From contig NZ_MUHX01000011.1 in the NCBI RefSeq assembly GCF_002007215.1, positions 1-64,000 of the forward strand: DNA of 64,000 nt. Direction: 5' to 3'. Origin of the DNA: Pyramidobacter sp. C12-8 (lineage in GTDB: Bacteria; Synergistota; Synergistia; Synergistales; Dethiosulfovibrionaceae). Below the pieces are notes generated by a model. That model saw only the letters and a program-made list of their open reading frames with translations. It did no database searches and was not told where the DNA came from. The position numbers and the translations under genes are program-made. Below, piece after piece: positions 12,910 to 20,362 of this stretch. Numbering within the stretch: the stretch's first letter is position 1; every line of letters begins with the position of its first letter.

Positions 12910-13306
12910 CGGCCCTCACGAACTTGCGGCGTTACGAGGCGAATCTTTGGAGGCGCTTCGAATCACCGCGTTGCCAGTGAAGTTTCTTTGATTGAAAATG
13001 CGCATTATTCAGGTTTTATCATTTTAGTTATTGCGTTTCCTCAGGAGGGTATGATATTATACATACTAAGTAAATGAGAACTCCGGGACAAAAGGACGCC
13101 GGAGGGTGAATTTTTTGCTCCGCCGTCGGGTGTTGCGCGATTTTCTGCGGATATGGAACGTTATCGTCATGATTGATAGTTATTGTTCTTTTGGGATGGA
13201 ACTAAAATCTCCAAAAAGTGCCAAAGTATGATAAAATAACTTTCATGTGAACAGGCGCTTCCGGCGGGCCGTCGGCGCACTTCTTACGAAGAGTTGGGAG
13301 ACGAAC
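12910..13306 (+). other. Upstream region of the two-component genes
   Basis: About 400 bases with no credible gene. It holds two copies of a GTATGATA-type 12-mer (13049-13060 and 13226-13237) like the one at the abgT -10 box, and an imperfect palindrome GTATGATATTATACATAC at 13049-13066. TATGAT at 13227-13232 is a possible -10 for the kinase gene. I see no terminator-like RNA structure. Confidence 0.4.
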
Positions 13307-14923
13307 ATGAAAACAGGCAAGAATGCCCGCGTCATGCTTTTGTCGCAGAAGCTCATGCTGGGCAGCGTTATTCTTGTGTTTTTGACGATCGGCTTTACGA
13401 TCGTGATGGTCCTGCGCCTCAATCTGAAGCTTCAAAGCCACCGGATCGAGACGACGCTGCACGACCTGGGCGAAATGGTCGCCGCCAATCCGCTGGTCAT
13501 TCAGGCTTTCAAGGAAGACCAGAGCAGCGAGGAATTGATCCTTTATCTGGACAATCTTATCAAGGGGCTGCGCGACGTCGACGTGATCACGCTGGCGGAC
13601 ATGCGTTTGCGGCGTCTGTACCACGTGAACCGTTCCCGGATCGGCGAGAATTTCGTCGGCGGCGACGAGGAACGGGTGCTGAGGGGAGAACGTTACTTTT
13701 CCCGAGCCGTCGGTTCGCTGGGCGACCAAAAACGCTATTTCGTGCCGGTCCTCGACGCGGAGACGCAGAAAGAGATCGGTTTCATCGTGGTCGCTTCGCT
13801 GATGACCAACATCGCCTCGCAGCGCTGGGAAATTTACGAAGCGCACTTCGGCGCGCTGCTGTCGATCTTGGCGATCGGCCTGCTGGCGGCATGGCTGACG
13901 GCCCGCGGCATCAAAAAATCGCTGCTGGGGTACGAACCGGAACAGCTGTCGAAGTTCTTCCTCGAGCGCGACGAAGTTCTGAATTCGCTGGAGGAGGGGA
14001 TCGTGGCCGTCAATGCGGCCGGCTATATTACGCTGGTCAACAAGGCGGCGGGGACGATGCTCCACATTGCCCCGGGAGACCTGCGCGTCCGCCTCCTCGA
14101 CGACATTTACCCGCAGATCCGCATCGGCGAAACGCTGGCGTCGGGGGAGCCGCTGTACAACAACGGCATCATCCTGGGCGACGTCAACATTCTCTGTAAC
14201 CGCATCCCGATCAGGGAGAACGGAACGCTTCTCGGGGCGGTGGCCATCCTGCGCAACCGCACCGAACTGACCCGTATGGCGGAAGAGCTGACCGGCGTCA
14301 ACCACATGATCGACGCGCTGCGCAGCAACAGCCATGAGTTCATGAACAAGATGCAGGTGATCCTCGGCCTGCTGCGCATCGGCGAGCCGGAGGAAGCCGA
14401 GCGTTACATCACCGGGATCGCCCGGGAACAGTCGGATGTGATCGCGGCGGTCCTGCAGAAGATCCAAAACAAGAACTTGGGGGCTCTGCTCCTTGGCAAA
14501 ATGTCTCACTGCCGGGAGCTGGATATAGAGTTCAATCTGGTTGGTTCCAGCTCGGTCCCGGCAGTCAGCCGGTTTCTGGCTGGCAACGCCTTTGTGACGC
14601 TGGTCGGCAACCTTGTCGAGAACGCTATCGAAGCGGTGAACGCCAAGGCCAAGGGCGAAGGCGATCGTGAGGTGTCTCTGTTGGTTCACGAGGACGAGCG
14701 GAGCCTGATGGTCACGGTTGACGACACGGGAGAGGGCATGACGCCGGAAGAGATCGAACACGTAAGGCAAGGCGGTTATAGTTCCAAAGGTCGGCATCGC
14801 GGTACGGGAATGAGGCTGATTCGTTCCGTGCTCGAGTCGAGCGGCGGAGAAATGCAGATCGATTCAGAAAAAGGAGTGGGCACATCCATCACGGTGTGTT
14901 TCACCAGGGAGGGAAAACTGTGA
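13307..14923 (+). CDS. CitA/DcuS-type sensor histidine kinase
   Basis: 538 residues from the ATG at 13307 (GGGAGA site). Domain order: membrane helix about 15-38, a periplasmic PDC-type sensor domain about 40-180, a second helix about 181-198, a PAS domain about 220-325, then the phospho-acceptor box SNSHEFMNKMQVILGLL with His343, and an HATPase domain (NLVENAIEAV, DDTGEGM, GTGMRLIRS). This is the organisation of sensors for citrate, C4-dicarboxylates and similar small acids. The ligand cannot be read from sequence. It overlaps its response regulator by 4 bases. Confidence 0.93.
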   Translation: MKTGKNARVMLLSQKLMLGSVILVFLTIGFTIVMVLRLNLKLQSHRIETTLHDLGEMVAANPLVIQAFKEDQSSEELILYLDNLIKGLRDVDVITLADMRLRRLYHVNRSRIGENFVGGDEERVLRGERYFSRAVGSLGDQKRYFVPVLDAETQKEIGFIVVASLMTNIASQRWEIYEAHFGALLSILAIGLLAAWLTARGIKKSLLGYEPEQLSKFFLERDEVLNSLEEGIVAVNAAGYITLVNKAAGTMLHIAPGDLRVRLLDDIYPQIRIGETLASGEPLYNNGIILGDVNILCNRIPIRENGTLLGAVAILRNRTELTRMAEELTGVNHMIDALRSNSHEFMNKMQVILGLLRIGEPEEAERYITGIAREQSDVIAAVLQKIQNKNLGALLLGKMSHCRELDIEFNLVGSSSVPAVSRFLAGNAFVTLVGNLVENAIEAVNAKAKGEGDREVSLLVHEDERSLMVTVDDTGEGMTPEEIEHVRQGGYSSKGRHRGTGMRLIRSVLESSGGEMQIDSEKGVGTSITVCFTREGKL

Positions 14924-15666
14924 TTAAGACGATTATTGTTGAAGACGACCCGATGGTTGCGCAGATCAACCGGCGCTATCTTGACACAGCCAACGACATT
15001 CAGGTGGCTGCGGTCTTTGATAACGGCAAGGATGCGCTGGCGTATATCGAGGATGAAGAACCCGATTTGATCATCCTCGACGTGTACATGCCGGTGATGA
15101 ACGGTCTGGAGCTGCTTCGCGAGATCCGCAAGGCCGACATCCAGTCCGACGTGATCATGGTCACGGCGGCCAACGACGTGAAAAACGTCGAGGAAGCCCT
15201 GCGTCTCGGCATCGTGGACTATCTTGTCAAGCCCTTCGAGTACGAGCGCTTCATGGAAGCCATCGAAAAGTACCGCAAGAAGGCGCACGTGCTGAAAGAC
15301 GCTTCGACGCTGAACCAGGACGCCATCGACGCGCTTGTCAGCGTGGGCGCTCCCCAGCCCCAGGCCCCCGCGCGCGATCTGAAGAAAGGGCTTCAGCAGC
15401 GCACGCTGGACATGATCCGTTCGCATCTCGACAAGATGAAGGGCGAGACCTGCACCTGCGACACCCTGGCCGGCGTGGTCGGCCTGTCGAAGGTGACGGT
15501 GCGCCGCTATCTGAACTACCTCGCCGAAATCGGCGAGATCGACAGCTCCGTCGATTACGAGACGGGCGGACGCCCCTGCATCAAGTACTTCATCCGTCCC
15601 GACAGCGTCGAAAAGAAGGACGAGACGACGGAAGAAAGCAGTTCGAACGAAGAAGAGAAGAAATAG
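14920..15666 (+). CDS. CitB/DcuR-type response regulator
   Basis: 248 residues from a GTG at 14920, which overlaps the kinase stop and has AGGGAGGG upstream. The receiver domain has the acidic pair EDD at residues 8-10, phospho-acceptor Asp54 in LIILDVYMPVMNG, Thr in MVTAA, and Lys in LVKPF. The C-terminal half has a helix-turn-helix (TLAGVVGLSKVTVRRYLNYL) and GGRPCIKYFI, typical of CitB/DpiA regulators. The tail is unusually acidic (about 20 residues rich in E, D, K and S). Likely targets are its own operon and perhaps abgT upstream. Confidence 0.93.
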   Translation: MIKTIIVEDDPMVAQINRRYLDTANDIQVAAVFDNGKDALAYIEDEEPDLIILDVYMPVMNGLELLREIRKADIQSDVIMVTAANDVKNVEEALRLGIVDYLVKPFEYERFMEAIEKYRKKAHVLKDASTLNQDAIDALVSVGAPQPQAPARDLKKGLQQRTLDMIRSHLDKMKGETCTCDTLAGVVGLSKVTVRRYLNYLAEIGEIDSSVDYETGGRPCIKYFIRPDSVEKKDETTEESSSNEEEKK

Positions 15667-15699
15667 CGTTTTTCCGTTTTTTCCTCCTACGTGATGGGA

Positions 15700-15740
15700 C
15701 CTTCTGCGGCTTTTGCCATGCAGGGCCGCAGAAGGGGATT
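15700..15740 (+). terminator. Intrinsic terminator after the two-component operon
   Basis: 15700-15710 (CCTTCTGCGGC) pairs with 15725-15735 across a 14-base loop and is followed by a short T-rich stretch. Confidence 0.65.
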
Positions 15741-15769
15741 TTGTGTGGGTTCGGTTTGTTTTTAAAGAA

Positions 15770-15878
15770 GAGACGTGGCAGACTCCGCGGGGAACGTTGT
15801 TGAAAGAACCTCGCGAGAGTCTCTGTTGTGTTGGAAAAGACTGCATTTGAAGACGGCTGAAAAGAGGCCGTCATTTTT
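15770..15878 (+). ncRNA. Candidate small structured RNA
   Basis: In a 426-base gap without genes, 15780-15792 pairs with 15809-15822 as a 13-bp stem with one bulge and a 16-base loop. A second hairpin, GACGGC/GCCGTC at 15852-15857 and 15867-15872, is followed by ATTTTT and looks like an intrinsic terminator. It cannot serve the response-regulator gene, which already has its own terminator at 15700. A short transcript of about 100-130 bases is therefore plausible. I recognise no known RNA family and see no strong promoter. Confidence 0.3.
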
Positions 15879-15931
15879 GTGCTCACCGTCGCCGGCTGGC
15901 GCACGAACAGACGAAAATGACCGCACAGTTA

Positions 15932-15965
15932 GGCCCCGGCAGCGCACGTTCGCGCTGCCGGGGCC
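15932..15965. terminator. Strong 14-bp hairpin downstream of the B3/B4 gene
   Basis: 15932-15945 pairs perfectly with 15952-15965 (GGCCCCGGCAGCGC arm) around a 6-base loop. There is no T-run. It lies 127 bases beyond the stop of the minus-strand B3/B4 gene and may end that transcript. The rest of 15966-16092 holds nothing I can name. Confidence 0.5.
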
Positions 15966-16092
15966 CATGTATGTGCGGCGCCTGCGTACGGGATCGCCGC
16001 GCTGAAACGCCGAAACTTCAGCAGCGGTTTCGGCAACGATGCAAGGATGAAGACGGCACCCGCCGGCGGGATTGGGCAGACAGCGGGAGCGG

Positions 16093-16797
16093 CTACAGCT
16101 CCGTCTCGCGGTGGGAAGCGTCGAGAAAATCGCTCTTCACGTCGCGGCAGCCGAAGATGTGAGCGCAGCAATCGGTCAGTTCGCGGCGGGCGGCGAAGAT
16201 CGCCTCTTTGTTCGCGGAGGCGAAGCCGTCGATGGGAAAGAAAATGTCCTGGGACTGCGGACCGATCTTGCCCAGCTCGCTTTGCCGCCAGATCCAGCGG
16301 CGCGTGCGAATCTTCCGGCCGACCGCGTAGACAGGTTCACCGGCGGGCACCGGTTCGGCCTCGGCTTCGCCGAAGGGGACGAAGCTGTCGCCCTCGCGCG
16401 TGAAGCGCACTTCGATGTCGCCGTCCATCCGGCCGATATCGTGAGCTCCCATGGGCAGCGCGTATTTGAGCGAGAGCGCGTTGCCGAGGTCGACGACGGG
16501 ATTGATGTGCGGCAGTCCTTTGCCCTTGCCGACGCGGGTGAACATGGCCTCGATAGAACTCATGAATTTGTTGGGATTGAGCTCCAGCGCCCGAAAGGCC
16601 TGCCGATAAGGCAGAATGGCCGGTTCGTCCTTGATTTTTCGCCCTTCATAGCGAGCCGCGGCCGCCGCGGCCGCCTCCGCGAGCATCGCGTCGATCTGCG
16701 GGTAAACCGCCGCGTTGTCGATGTTTCTGGCGATCACGACGCCAAAGCAGACGTCGGGAAGTTTCTCGAAAAATTGGGGCGCGACGATGAATTTCAT
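16093..16797 (-). CDS. B3/B4 tRNA-binding domain protein (COG3382-like)
   Basis: 234 residues resembling the B3/B4 domain of the phenylalanyl-tRNA synthetase beta chain, here as a stand-alone protein. Visible features are an N-terminal region with FGVVIARNID, the conserved LPYRQAFRALELNPNKF segment, VGKGKGLPHINPVVDLGNALSLK, MGAHDIGRMDGDI, and a C-terminal FFPIDGF region. In PheT this fold edits mischarged tRNA; the solo family has no firm function. Translation starts at 16797 with AGGAAGG just upstream. Monocistronic. Confidence 0.85.
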   Translation of the reverse strand: MKFIVAPQFFEKLPDVCFGVVIARNIDNAAVYPQIDAMLAEAAAAAAARYEGRKIKDEPAILPYRQAFRALELNPNKFMSSIEAMFTRVGKGKGLPHINPVVDLGNALSLKYALPMGAHDIGRMDGDIEVRFTREGDSFVPFGEAEAEPVPAGEPVYAVGRKIRTRRWIWRQSELGKIGPQSQDIFFPIDGFASANKEAIFAARRELTDCCAHIFGCRDVKSDFLDASHRETEL

Positions 16798-17134
16798 GTG
16801 AGCCTTCCTCCTTCGTGTCGCTTTTCAGCCGATTATACGGACTTTGCCGGAGGAACTCAAGTTTCCGCCTCGTGAGACCGGCTGCGGAAACGCCTTCCGC
16901 ACATGAATTTGTTTTCGCCGTTCATCAAAAGAGGAGCGGCGGACTCGGTTTGGGCGGAACGGAGTACGGAATTCTTCAGGTGTCGGGCTGTTGTTTTTGA
17001 CAGTTGTTTTCTTAAAGTTTTTCTGCTAGACTGAAAAACATAAATAAACGGCGTGATCGTGAGATTGGAAGCATTGCGGGCATCCCGGCAGGGCCGTGCT
17101 CCGGAAATCTTGAGAATAAAAGGAGGCAGAAGAA
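16798..17134 (+). other. Intergenic region between divergent genes
   Basis: 337 bases between the minus-strand B3/B4 gene and the plus-strand secreted-protein gene. A possible plus-strand promoter is TTGTTT (17004-17009), 17 bases, then TAGACT (17027-17032), with an extended TG before the -10. TTGACA also occurs at 16997-17002 but at the wrong distance. No gene or stable RNA fold stands out. Confidence 0.35.
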
Positions 17135-17779
17135 ATGAAGTTTTATGGCAAATGCGCAGCCGCAGCCGCGGCGGTGCTGATGTTCAGCGCAGCGGCCTGG
17201 GCCTTTCCCAACGAGCCGGCGGGATTCAACGGCATTGCCTGGGGTTCGCGTTGGGAAGGCATGAGCGATCAGTTCCGCGAGGCGCCCCAGGCGCCTTCGG
17301 GCGGGAAGTATTATTACGAGAGGATTTTCGGCGGCAGCGAATGGCTGGGTTATCCGCTGAATACGCTCTATTACGCTTTCCGCGACGACGGCCGCTTTTG
17401 GGGAGTGGAGGGGCAGGTCGACGACCGCAGCTCTTCCTATGCGGATGTTCTTCACTACGCCGTTCGCCGTTACGGACGCCCTCAGTACGGGACGACGAAC
17501 AACGGGTACCAGAAAGCGAGCTGGTATGGACGCGACGTCACTATCGTGCTGGCAAAGACTTATCGCGGGTGGCGCTTTACGATCGGTTGGCGCGGTCCCC
17601 GCGTCGCGCCGCCGCCTCCACCGCCGCCTCCACCGCCGCATCATGGCCGGCGCCCCGGTTACGGTTCACCGCCGCCGCCACCACCACCTCCTCCTCCCCC
17701 CCCGCGGCGTCCCGGACACCGACCTCCCCCTCCTCCGCGTCCCGGACACCGGCCGCCTCCGCCGCCGTATCACATCTGA
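17135..17779 (+). CDS. Secreted protein with poly-proline C-terminal tail
   Basis: 214 residues. Residues 1-23 form a clear signal peptide ending AWAFP. Residues 24 to about 148 make a compact domain rich in Tyr, Trp and Gly (FNGIAWGSRWEGM, YYYERIFGG, YGRPQYGTT, GWRFTIGWRG) with no family I can name; the opening GF.GI.WG is reminiscent of small secreted bacterial domains. The last 65 residues are almost all proline with His, Arg and Gly, including runs of 10 and 12 prolines, then repeats of RRPGHR/PRPGHRPPPPP. Such tails span or bind cell-wall layers. An AAAGGAGG site precedes the ATG, and a terminator follows. Confidence 0.85.
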   Translation: MKFYGKCAAAAAAVLMFSAAAWAFPNEPAGFNGIAWGSRWEGMSDQFREAPQAPSGGKYYYERIFGGSEWLGYPLNTLYYAFRDDGRFWGVEGQVDDRSSSYADVLHYAVRRYGRPQYGTTNNGYQKASWYGRDVTIVLAKTYRGWRFTIGWRGPRVAPPPPPPPPPPHHGRRPGYGSPPPPPPPPPPPPRRPGHRPPPPPRPGHRPPPPPYHI

Positions 17780-17803
17780 GCCGCTGTCAGTTCGAAGAAC
17801 TTG

Positions 17804-17841
17804 TGCCGCCGTTGTTTCGCTTCGGCGGCATTGTTATTTTT
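17804..17841 (+). terminator. Intrinsic terminator
   Basis: TGCCGCCG at 17804-17811 pairs with 17823-17830 and is followed by TTGTTATTTTT. Confidence 0.75.
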
Positions 17842-17876
17842 GGGGGGATGACGACGCATAAAACGCCGTTGTGCGT

Positions 17877-17882
17877 TATAAT
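17877..17882 (+). promoter_or_regulatory. -10 box of the nitroreductase gene
   Basis: TATAAT 34 bases before the ATG; no convincing -35 element. Confidence 0.45.
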
Positions 17883-17915
17883 AAAATCGCTATGGAAACG
17901 AAAGGAGGAGTCATC

Positions 17916-18440
17916 ATGAACGAAGTCATGAAAGCGATCCTGGAACGCCGCAGCTGTAAGAAGTATAAGCCCGATCTCGTGCCGCAGGAACTGATCGATC
18001 AGGTTATCGAGGCGGGGACTTATGCCGCTTCGGGCATGGGCAAGCAGTCGCCCGTCATCGTTGCCGTCACCAACAGGGAACTGCGCGATAAACTGTCGCG
18101 GGTGAACGCCGAGATCCGCGGCAACCCGGGCGCCGACATGTTTTACGGTGCGCCGGTCGTGTTGATCGTGTTGGCCGACACGTCCGTCCCCACCTATGTC
18201 TATGACGGCTCGCTGGTGATCGGCAATATGCTGCTTGCCGCCCATGCGCTCGGATTGGGCAGCTGCTGGATCCATCGCGCCAAAGAGACTTTCGAACGCG
18301 ACGAGTTCAGGGAACTCCTGAAAAAACTTGGCCTCGAGGGCCGCTATGAGGGCATCGGCAACTGTGTGCTCGGCTATCCCGCCGAAGAGCCCAAAGCGGC
18401 GGCATCGCGCAAAGCGGGCTACGTCCGTTACGTGAAATAA
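17916..18440 (+). CDS. Nitroreductase-family flavoprotein
   Basis: 174 residues, short single-domain nitroreductase fold. ERRSCKKYKPDLVP is the N-terminal FMN-binding arm. AGTYAASGMGKQSP contacts the flavin phosphate, and GSCWIHRAKETF and CVLGYPAEEPK are the conserved C-terminal elements. The physiological substrate (quinones, nitro compounds or others) cannot be told. The start at 17916 follows AAAGGAGG. Single-gene unit with a terminator behind it. Confidence 0.92.
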   Translation: MNEVMKAILERRSCKKYKPDLVPQELIDQVIEAGTYAASGMGKQSPVIVAVTNRELRDKLSRVNAEIRGNPGADMFYGAPVVLIVLADTSVPTYVYDGSLVIGNMLLAAHALGLGSCWIHRAKETFERDEFRELLKKLGLEGRYEGIGNCVLGYPAEEPKAAASRKAGYVRYVK

Positions 18441-18454
18441 AGGGATCTCCGAGA

Positions 18455-18494
18455 AAAAAAGCGCTTTTCCCGAGGGCGGGGAGAGCGCTTTTTT
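18455..18494 (+). terminator. Intrinsic terminator after the nitroreductase gene
   Basis: AAAAAAGCGCT (18455-18465) pairs with AGCGCTTTTTT (18484-18494), giving a stem that runs into a T-tract. Confidence 0.85.
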
Positions 18495-18573
18495 GCGTTG
18501 AGGCATTGGGAACGCCGCGATGATATAATGGGATGGATTTTAAACTTTATCGCCGGTGAAGGCATGCCCCGTA

Positions 18574-18661
18574 AGTCCGGAGGACCGGGGATCGGCGCCA
18601 TCTGCGGCGCGCCGATCCCCGCGCGAGCGAGGCGCGCGGCCGAGGTGTCCGCCTGACGGAC
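18574..18661 (+). other. GC-rich run of hairpins in the cupin leader
   Basis: Four hairpins follow each other: GTCC/GGAC near 18575, a perfect 12-bp stem 18587-18598 with 18609-18620, a GCGC-rich stem near 18621-18637, and GTCCG/CGGAC at 18647-18651 and 18657-18661. They precede the cupin start by 40 bases. This could be a structured mRNA leader or an unknown RNA; I match it to no riboswitch. Confidence 0.3.
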
Positions 18662-18698
18662 GCGGACGGGAGCGGCGGGGGGGCAGGGGAGGACTACG

Positions 18699-19037
18699 AT
18701 GGAGATAAAACGCGGGCGTCTTTTCGCGCTTTCGCGGCGCTGCGCGCCGGGCGGCAACGAACTCCTCGACGAACTGGCGGCCGGCCAGGGCTGCCGCGTC
18801 GAGCGCATCGTTTCCATGGGGCAGATCACGCCCGCGGGGCAGTGGTACGATCAGGACGGCGACGAATGGGTGGCGCTGCTGCAGGGAAAGGCGCGCCTGC
18901 TCTGGGCGGACGGCGGCGAAAGCGCGCTCTCGTCCGGCGACTGGCTGCTGATCCCCGCCCATGTCCGCCACCGCGTCGTCTATACCAGCGCCGAACCGCC
19001 CTGCGTGTGGATCGCAGTCCATTTTGAAAGCGCGTAG
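18699..19037 (+). CDS. Small cupin-domain protein
   Basis: 112 residues forming one cupin barrel. The first motif is replaced by GQWYDQDGDEWVALLQGKARL (a DxDEW turn where many cupins have HxH-E), and the second is SGDWLLIPAHVRHRVVYT with two His. This arrangement occurs in small cupins called phosphoribosylaminoimidazole carboxylase-like or DUF-type, whose roles are mostly unknown. The start is the ATG at 18699 after GGGGAGGA. A long GC-rich leader precedes it. Confidence 0.85.
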   Translation: MEIKRGRLFALSRRCAPGGNELLDELAAGQGCRVERIVSMGQITPAGQWYDQDGDEWVALLQGKARLLWADGGESALSSGDWLLIPAHVRHRVVYTSAEPPCVWIAVHFESA

Positions 19038-19039
19038 CG

Positions 19040-19095
19040 AAAAAGCGCCGGAACTTTTCCCCTCTCGAAAGGTGGACAAGTTCCGGCGCTTTTTT
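19040..19095. terminator. Bidirectional terminator
   Basis: 19040-19056 and 19078-19094 are perfect inverted repeats (AAAAAGCGCCGGAACTT arm) with A-tract and T-tract ends. They serve both the cupin gene and the convergent kdnA. Confidence 0.88.
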
Positions 19096-19113
19096 ATGCG
19101 GACGCAGCGCCGT

Positions 19114-20292
19114 TTACAGCACGGCTTCAGCTCCGGCTCGCAAAGCGGCGACCATCTTCTCGACCGTGCCGTCGTCGGTCAGCAGATTGGGACAGTAGAA
19201 TACGGCTCGGGCAAGCACCGATTCAGTCTGTCCCATGGATTCGGGGGCATAAGATGGAGCGACGTTACCGCCGATAGTGCTTCCGCTTAAATCATTCAGG
19301 GCTTTCCAATGCTTGGCGTAATGCCATGAGTTGTCGCCGATCAGGGCGGCCGGCATGCCCTGATCTCCGGTCACGGCTTGGAATTTGCGCGCGGCTTCGG
19401 CGCTGGGAAGCAGGAAAACGATGTGCGTGGCGATATCGCCTTCGGGGTTGGGGACGACGCGGCGCTTCAGTCCCGTGTCCTTTACTCCTTCCAGCACTTT
19501 GCGCTTGGTCTCTCGCAGCAGGTTGAGAGCGAAGTCCATCTTTTTCAGCGCCACAAGCCCCAGCGCGCCTTCAATCTCGCTCATGCGGAAATTGAGCCCG
19601 AGTCCGCATTTGTCCTCGGCTCCGCGCTCGATATCGAGACGGTGCACGTGACCGTGATCGTGGTAATATTCCGCAGCCTTATAGAGATCGTCGTCGTCCG
19701 TGACGAGCGCGCCGCCTTCGCCGACGGTGACGTACTTGTTGGGGTCGAAGCTGTAGGTTCCCCACAGGCCGAAGGTCCCCAGCGCTTTGCCGTGATAGGT
19801 GCCGCCGGTCACTTCGCAGCTGTCTTCGACGACGGGAACGCCGTATTTCTTTCCAAGCGCCAGGATCGGATCCATGTCGGCAGCGGCGCCAAACATGTGC
19901 ACCGGCATGATCGCCCTGGTACGGGGCGAAATCTTACTTTCCACCGATGCCGGGGCCATGCCCAGCGTCTCGTCGATATCGGCCAGCACGGGGACGGCTC
20001 CGCAGGCGACGATGGCTTCCACGGTGGCGATAAAAGTGAAAGCCGACGTGATGACCTCGTCGCCGGGCCTTATGCCCATGGCTTTGAGCCCGACGAAAAG
20101 CGCCGAGGTCCCGTTGCTGACCGCCTGCGCATGTTTGGCGCCCAGTCGTTTGGCCAGCGCCGTTTCGAATTCGCTGACGCGGTAAACGCCGCCGCGGGCG
20201 GCATGGGAAGAATAACGGTGGAGCATTTTACGGCGGATCACGTCGACGACGGCATCCGCTTCCATCTGATCGAAAATTTCCGTACCGGGCAT
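19114..20292 (-). CDS. kdnA: PLP-dependent 8-amino-3,8-dideoxy-Kdo synthase
   Basis: 392 residues, DegT/DnrJ/EryC1-type sugar aminotransferase. The Schiff-base Lys186 is in SFDPNKYVTVGEGG; Asp157 in VVEDSCE binds the pyridine nitrogen; the substrate pocket has HRYSSH near residue 25. The assignment as KdnA rests on context: it follows genes for a KdnB-type dehydrogenase and KdsB, the same three genes used by Shewanella to turn Kdo into 8-amino-8-deoxy-Kdo and activate it. KdnA would transfer an amino group from glutamate to the 8-oxo sugar. The start is the ATG at 20292 with a GGAGGA site. Confidence 0.85.
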   Translation of the reverse strand: MPGTEIFDQMEADAVVDVIRRKMLHRYSSHAARGGVYRVSEFETALAKRLGAKHAQAVSNGTSALFVGLKAMGIRPGDEVITSAFTFIATVEAIVACGAVPVLADIDETLGMAPASVESKISPRTRAIMPVHMFGAAADMDPILALGKKYGVPVVEDSCEVTGGTYHGKALGTFGLWGTYSFDPNKYVTVGEGGALVTDDDDLYKAAEYYHDHGHVHRLDIERGAEDKCGLGLNFRMSEIEGALGLVALKKMDFALNLLRETKRKVLEGVKDTGLKRRVVPNPEGDIATHIVFLLPSAEAARKFQAVTGDQGMPAALIGDNSWHYAKHWKALNDLSGSTIGGNVAPSYAPESMGQTESVLARAVFYCPNLLTDDGTVEKMVAALRAGAEAVL

Positions 20293-20362
20293 GCGGTTTC
20301 CTCCTTCGAAAATGAAAACGATATGAAAAGACGCGGGGAGTCCTTTTGTCCGCCGACCCCGT

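Noticed and set aside
15740-16090. tRNA or 6S RNA in the gap after the two-component genes
   Set aside because: No cloverleaf arms or T-loop motif, and too short and unlike in sequence for 6S RNA; kept only as an unnamed small RNA candidate.
18540-18698. SRP RNA, RNase P RNA or a known riboswitch upstream of the cupin gene
   Set aside because: The conserved cores of those RNAs are missing; only generic GC hairpins are seen.
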